Part shown: positions 51,394-59,277 of the stretch, in pieces
Numbering within the stretch: the stretch's first letter is position 1
Layout of the letters: every line of letters begins with the position of its first letter
NCBI RefSeq assembly: GCF_000002235.5
Contig: NW_022145604.1
Span: forward strand, 2,816,339-2,880,338
DNA length: 64,000 nucleotides
Source: Strongylocentrotus purpuratus
Taxonomy: Eukaryota > Echinodermata > Echinoidea > Camarodonta > Strongylocentrotidae
Reading direction: 5' to 3'
The notes under the pieces: model-generated
Database searches by the model: none
Told to the model about the DNA's origin: nothing
Seen by the model: only the letters and a program-made list of their open reading frames with translations
Position numbers and translations under genes: made by a program

Positions 51394-52331
51394 AAGAGAG
51401 ACAGAGAAAGAGAAAGAAAGAGAGAGAGAGATAGAGAAATAAAAGACGGAAAAGAAGATAGACACATCATGATACTTTCGATCTAATTGATCGATGTATA
51501 GCTTAAAAGCAAGCAGTGACAGATTTGCACTTCTGTAATTATAAAAATAAATATAATTATTGGTAAAAATCAGTGTCATTTTGATGAAAGGGAATGTCTG
51601 CTGACAAAAAGGGGTTATCATTTTTCCAGCGCCATTTGGGGCTGAAACTAATGTATTATATTCAGATTGGATTTTGCCACGGCCAGCGCCTCCACCCCAC
51701 CACCTTTCATTAGCCAACATTATTTCACTTCCCTTTTGGAATTACCTCGAGATCTTCCTGTAAAGTTCCCCGTGATTATTTTTTTTATAAAGATGTAACA
51801 TAAACCGACAAGTCCATCATTATATCGAAACAAGGAACTTTAAACCAATAAAATCATTATGTTTTTGAAGTTTTTTTTCTTCAAATTGTACTTATGCAAG
51901 AATTAATACTTCCTAAGGTCCTTGGACCCTGGCCAATGTCGACCCATATTTTCAGGTCAGGAAAGAGAAAATAATCCAGCAATTGAAAAAAGAAAATCAT
52001 AGATATACCGATTAAATTCTCCTCAGACATTCAAATTTGCGCAGACTTAATCAACATCAAAGATTAAATGTATAAAAAGTTCTAATACAAATAATTTAAT
52101 AGTGATGATGATGACAGAATGGTGATACCAATCATCAATCATTGTCATCATCATCATAGTTGTAATCATAATAATGAAAATAATTATATTTATACAAATA
52201 TTAATAATAATAATAATAAACATACTAATGATGTAGACACAATACAAATTTATCTTGTTGAATGCTGGAGAGGGGATGGCAAAACCCCAGATCCCGCCCT
52301 TCCTACCCCCCCCCCGCCGCTCTTTTTCATC

Positions 52332-52378
<47 letters not shown>

Positions 52379-55300
52379 CCTCTCTCTCTCTCTCTCCCTC
52401 TCTCTGTATCTATGTTTCACGATTAAATTCTTACCAATGACCGTAAAGGATACGGTACAAGTTGCTTGATTCCCGGCGCTGTCTCGGGCAGTGTATATTG
52501 TAGAACGAGAACCCGCTGCGAAAGTCGAACCAGGACCCGAACCAGACGTTATACTACATATAGGGGGAAATCCATCATAAATATAAATCACTTGGGGTGA
52601 CCAGTGGCGGATCCAGGGAGGGGGCCGGCCCCCCCCCCCCTCCCTCGGAAAAAAACACAGGTAAAAACACATTAATTTTCCATTTATTTGTTAAAAACAA
52701 GGAGACGAGCCCCCTCCCCTGGTGTTCAAGGGGGGGGGGGGGGGAGAGATTTTCAAATTTTCGGGGGCAAAAAAAAAATGTGTCACTCTCCACCCAGGTG
52801 TAAATGGATACCCAATATGTTAAAACAAGACATGACAGACATGTGCGCTATTCAAGAAATCATCATTACTTTGTTTAATAATTGCATTTCAAAAGTGCAT
52901 TCGATTAAGGTTATCGTCTAAATAAATCATGAAAGCTTTCTATTTTTGAAGCCCCCACTCCCCCCCCCCCCCCCCGTTTCAAGTTTTCGATGCCGCCCGC
53001 CGTGACTGCTCGGTGAATATACATGTACATAATCGTCGTCATGTGATTTAGTTACTTCTACATAAAGATTGCAATTTTGTAGCCTTGATTCGTCAAAAAA
53101 GTGAAAATCTGATCAAAGGATTCAAAGGATCATTTTAAAGAGATTCAGATACAAAAGATGAAAAGTATCAATATTTGTTTTGTTTTGATCTTTGTTTTGT
53201 TTTGTTTCGTTTTGCTATGGGTTTGTTTTTCCACCTTGCATGTAGTATACCAGTGAGACCGAATGCACATGCGGGCATCATGCTTACTAATTGTTTGCCA
53301 TTGTTAAGTATATAGAATTTGAATGAAATGACTGGTACCCTGGATTAGGGAGATAAACATTTATAAGTTATAATTTATTAGTCAAATGTCTACTACCATG
53401 GCGCCTTGTAAGAAAGGCGCTTGAGCTTTGAAACTACTTACGATACAGTAGCTGAGCCTCTATCGTCGGTTGCAGTCGGGGTTCTCCACGGGACCGTCAT
53501 CGACGTCGTGGTGGTGTACTGATTACCAATCGCATTTGGACAATAAGTGAACGTTGGTGCAGTTGTGTCTGTTAAATCAACCAATTTAAACGACTATATA
53601 AGCAATTTCTTTTTGATAAACTTATAATGTCAATGTTTATACGATGCTTCCTCTTTCTTTCCTCTATTTTCTTTATTTCACACCCCCCCCCCCCCTCTTT
53701 TTTTAAATCTTGATTTCATGTGAATTATGTACCAAAGTTGTTGTTTAAAGTTCGTATACTTTGTGAGGTTTATTAATTTTTTAACAAGCTATTTATATGT
53801 TTTCTTTATCCTTCCAATTCAGATAGGCCTATCTTATCGTATATTTGTATTCTGAAGATTATATAAACTTGTTTTTATTTTGACGTGGAAATAAATATAT
53901 AAATGAAACGAAGCTGATCACAAAATAGTTACAACATGTACGATTGTGATTGCAAATACTGTCGAAAAATTAACGCGAGAGCCATATCTTATGGTATATC
54001 CCATGTAAATCAAGTTCTGATTACGAAATACCTAGTTATTGCATATTTCCAAGTGATTAGATTAGATTGGTGGTTAATTTACCTGGCTGCTAAGAAAGCA
54101 TAGATTCTTGTAAGTAAGCAACCAGACGGCCGACGGCTTTAAGTCCTCTCCGAGGGACCTGGTAATGAAGATTAATGCCCTACCAAAGGGCACTACCGGG
54201 TCACCGGATTACGAGACCACTGTTCTACCAACTGAGCTATCGCGCCTCCTATGTGACGAACGAGGCTACTGAAATTGCCTTAGTTTGATTTCTCGACAGT
54301 TTTGCGATCATGTTTATAGTTATATCTTCTGTTCGATACGTTCGCATGGAATATGCAACTTAATTTATTTCAAGTTTTAAAGAAATGGCAAGGAAAGAAC
54401 TCAGAGTTTATGGCTCAGTGGTAGAGCAGTGGTCTTGTGACTGGTAGGCCATGGGTTCGAAACCAAGTCGATGATTTTTGTTAAGGCATGAATCCTCATT
54501 ACAAAGTCCCTTGGAGATGAATTAAAGCCGTTTGTCCCCTGGTTACTTACTTACAAGCATACATGTGCTTTTTTAGCAGTCGGGTAAAAATAAGCCGTCA
54601 ATTATACCTTTAATGAATGATATTCCGCTTTCAAATAGCGCTTAATACAATGTCTCTAAGCGCTTTACAGATATACTTAGTAAATGCTATATAACCGTTG
54701 ACAGGTAAAAGGAAAAAAAAATGGGGGAGATGAAAAAACACGATAAAATACATGTATATGATTAAATGCAATCAAAGTATTGTAACATTCGTATTCAGAC
54801 CTGCATTATACTTCATTATAAATATACGTCATGGAAATACAGGACATGAAAAGGAGTGAGAATAATCATTTCAATGCAAAATGAGCAAAACTCTTGTCTG
54901 AATTTTGTCTGAAACTTTTCTTACCGGGGGGAGGTGGCGGGGGAGCCCGTCTTCGTCTTCTTCTTCTCCAAGCATCTGCAAAGAAATCAAGAATACACAT
55001 AATTTTTTTTTTAAATATATCTTTTATTATTTTCTCTCAAATCAAATACATATTGTAAAAATCATTCATATTAAACAAAATTGTACATTTTCTTCATAAC
55101 ATAACATACAGTGAGAAATCGGGTGAAATTATTGTTTTTGGCTTTGCTCACAGTGCTAATACTTAAAAAAAAAAAAAAAAAAAAAATCACGTAATTTGCG
55201 TATTCATAATTTATGCAAATTAACCAGTCCTATGCATTTTCAAATATCATAGAAATAATGAAACTTCATGAATTTGAAATCAAGGAAACATTTATTCAAT

Positions 55301-58300
55301 ACATTTTCAATATTCTTCACAAGTCTACAAAATAATAAATAGGCTATGAAGAGTTTTCTGTTAAAGATGAAGTTGAGTTCTGGTCATGCGATTGCATTGT
55401 GAAAGAAACGATGTGGAATCGAATAGAAAAGGTTGATCATCAAGCATATAAGAATTTGTGTGTATTGCAAGGTTCTGGAATCATCAAAATGATAAGAAAT
55501 TCGGTAAAGTTACAAACCCTGTACACAGAAACATGTATATGGGACTACACGAACACGTGGCGAAAAAATCCCACCCCCGAGTTTTACGATGTTACATGAC
55601 ATATTTAGAATATAAAGGCATTTGAAGAGCCATGATATTCAGGGAACATGTCTTATCTGATGTTCTTCAACACTTGCATAATAAGAATGATAACGCTCAC
55701 AAATTATTTTTCACCTCTTCCCAGAACTCAACCTTCTCTTTAAATGCATAAGCTATAACGACAAATTTTTGCATAATAGGAAAAAAAACTAATTATACCA
55801 TCTTTTTCCTTACGTGAATATCTACAAACATGCACATTTTCATATTCATCGGACATTCGACGGCAGTGATCATGGGGGGGGGGGGGGCCTCCCAGCCCCC
55901 CCCCCCCCCCCCTCCAGTAACGGGAACTCAAAATAGCCCAGTGTAGTAAGGGTTAAGTTTCCAGTAATAGCCTTTACATTTTTAATCAGAATAATGGCAA
56001 AGTATGAATGCGCAACTGAACTGCTGAATGGTCCGGAGCTACAGAGGGTATTATATTGCATTTTAAATCATCTTACTTTTCAGATATAAACCAATGATCT
56101 TATCTACTTTGCATATAGGGATTAACCTGTCTATAAGTGAATTTTGTTGGTGTCATTCCGTTTCCTCCATATATCTATTAATACATGATCATCTAACAAT
56201 CAATCAAAACCAGAACTAAATCTAGAGAGAATATTTTGTTTACAGCGTCCCTTATAGTCTAAGGCTTTATCTCGAATCACATTGAAATCCCCACCCATTA
56301 TTATTGGAATATTCCTTCCACTTTTTTTTTTAAAGTCTCAATATTACAATCAATCAAAAAATAATAAAATAATAATAATATTTAGCTTTTATATAGCGCT
56401 TAATAACAATAACAATGTCTCTAAGCGCTTTACAAATATACTATTACCCCGGTCATTGGATTCAGTGTTTGCCCGCACACAATGTGTGCACAATCTCCAC
56501 TCCCTGGGGAGCATTCCAACCAGGCGTTACTTGACACTCAAAAACTGTTTGACCAACAATGACGGTCGCATCCTACCGGGTACCCATGTAACTTATTTGT
56601 TCCAATTTATTTATTTCTACGAACAGGAAAATACACGTGCAACTACCTTTAAAACTTGAGCATCTAATTTTGAATCAATTAATATAATGACCCCTTTACT
56701 ATGACATGTTCCGTGACTAAAATATGCACTTCCACTCCACGGTTAATTGCTTCCATCTTTTCCCAATATGTCTCTTGTAAAACTATTATATCTGTTCGCT
56801 TATTTCTAGACCAATCCAAGAGTTTCTGCCTCTTTGATTTCTAACGTATTCCTTTTACATTTAACGAAACAAAATTACAAACAATAGGTACATTACTGCA
56901 TTCCATTTAAATTACCAAAAAACAATGAATTAACTTGTCGGCTGATCTTAATTTTAACAAGCGACGCCGAGGCAAACGCAAATACCCTTATTTGTTATTT
57001 TCCATTAAACTACACAAACTACACACCTACAACAGCATAAACATAAAAGAAGAAAACACACACCCAAACATACGCCCTATCACACACCACAACAAAGTTG
57101 CCACGCTGTGGACAGTACGCAAAGAGCCCCCCCCCCCCCGCGCCCCAAAAGAGTAAGTAAAACTATATTCATATAAGCATGAACAGGAGAACCCAATCTA
57201 ACCTAATCTTATATCATTATCAGAGTCAGGGTTTTGCGCATTTTTTCTTTTCTTTCGGAGAAGTCGATAGAAAGTCGATATCTGTAAAGGTGATCTGAGT
57301 TTGAAAGGTGACCCGACAGTTGCTCCTGCATGCAGATACGTACACAGGGTGTTTCAACAAATAACAGCAACAGGTTTGAATTTGTATTGTATAGCTTCAA
57401 AACTCAGCTGCAATTAAATATTCATTCTCAACCAAAGTTTTAAGTTTTAATGAAATAGTAAGATTTATTTGAAAACGCTTCAAAATATATGGCTCAGCTT
57501 GCACGAGAGTGCATCAAAGACCCTTATGCAAGCCTTGGAGCCTGACTCAGCTTCACAAAGGGACTTACTGCTTCACATGGCTTTATAATTCTTTACAAGT
57601 TTGAATTTACATCATTTTTTTGCTTGTTGACCTCCCTAGCTCCTGCGTAAACTTGTGATGGTATGTGACTGTTTTTTTTTCTTCAAAGCTCGTTATGTAC
57701 TATTGCTGTTTGGCAAGCCTTGAAAGAGTGGAGGGTGACAAAATATTGTTTGTTTCGTCGTTCCATTAATTTTGTCTCTTAATAATTTCTGTTTTATAGG
57801 CTTCTAAAGGTATGGACCAGTTCTGGTCAAGCGATTGCATTGTGAAAGAAACGTTGTGATCATCTAGCATATATAAGTATTGGTGTGTACTGCAAGATTC
57901 TCGATTCAACAAAATAATAAGAAATTTGGCCAGAGACTGACAGAGCTAGGCTTTGCTCAAGGCTTCTCTGCTCACGGGTCTGCAGTATCTGCAGACTACC
58001 ATTGACCGGTCCTATGTAAGCATGGAGTTACTCCATGATGTAATAGGGAGAACACCTAAATATCCCACAGTCCGCACCTGATTACAAAAAAACTAATTTG
58101 ATTCGGAAGAAACGGATCATGCTATCGAGTTCAGTTGGTTATCTTACCAGAGCTTCCTGTCATCATGAGGATGAAGAACAGACACAACAAACAGCTGCTG
58201 ATTCCGGTTCTTCCCGCCTCTGAAAGAAAATAACACATTTAAAGATAATTGTGTAATGACAAGGATATCTGTTCTAGCAGATTTAAGTTCCTAGCTTTAA

Positions 58301-59242
58301 TAGCATCCATCTAAAACGCTGCTAGAAATGATCATGCGAATCATACGAGTTATTTAGAACGGGTAATGAAAATTCATATACATGAATTGGTGGGTACACT
58401 GTGCGTTTTCAGAAACTTCAACGTTATATGAAATCAACTCAATCTTGATGAAAATCACATGCACTGCAGACAGAAATGGCTATATGGGATATCGACACAG
58501 GTGGTATGAAAGTTTCGTCCACCTTTCAGCTATTTCAAATCTCTTTCACATTTCGAATATGAGGGCGATTAGAATTAGCCCTTTAACGCAGGGGATATAT
58601 TTTATTACCTGATAGCCTTCTAAACTGACATGTAACGTGTGCAAAAAGAATAAGAAAGCTCACAGAGTATTTTTTACTTTTACAAGAACTCATCCTGTCG
58701 ATCACAAGGTCCGCGATTCGAGTCCCGCCGCTGCACTAATGTCCTTTGGCAAGACATTGATCTACATTTGCCACACTCCACCCAGGTGAAGTAGATGGGT
58801 ACCTGGTAGGAATTTATTCCTTGAAACGCAGCGCGCGTAACAGCTGCACTGCTAAAGCCAGGGTAATTATGCTGCATTATTGTAGAGCGCTTAAAGACTT
58901 CTGACAAAGTAAGTGTTAGGCGCTATATAAGCACTGTAATTATTATCCTTATATCTTTAACATAAAATGTACCGAATTGAACGTTGTACATACATTTACT
59001 GAGTAGTGGGCGTATTTTTCGAATTCTCAGAGGCATGGTGAGGAGGAGTGATGATGAAGATGATGATGGTGGTGGTGGTGGTGGTGTCGGTGATAGTGGT
59101 TGTGGTGATGGTGGTTGTGGTGGTGGTGATGATAGGAGGAGGGTGAGGAGGAGAAGGATAATGTAGTAATAATGACGATAAAGTTGATAGTTGTGGTGGT
59201 GTGGTGATGATGATGATAGTATCATGATGGTAGTAGTGGTGG

Positions 59243-59277
<35 letters not shown>

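Larger units (their letters stand above)
47918..52434 (-). other. Intron between exons 5 and 6 of the HYR/CCP gene
   Basis: 4.5 kb. Holds a GC-rich block ending in T14 (48697-48824), an exon-like stretch on the - strand (48835-49062) that does not fit the reading phase, the Val-like SINE, G-runs and a GA tract. No confident coding exon. Confidence 0.75.
54976..58147 (-). other. Intron between exons 2 and 3 of the HYR/CCP gene
   Basis: 3.2 kb with two family E repeats, a G/C-run pair at 55875-55913, a SINE tail (56366-56600) and C-runs. Nothing coding seen. Confidence 0.75.
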
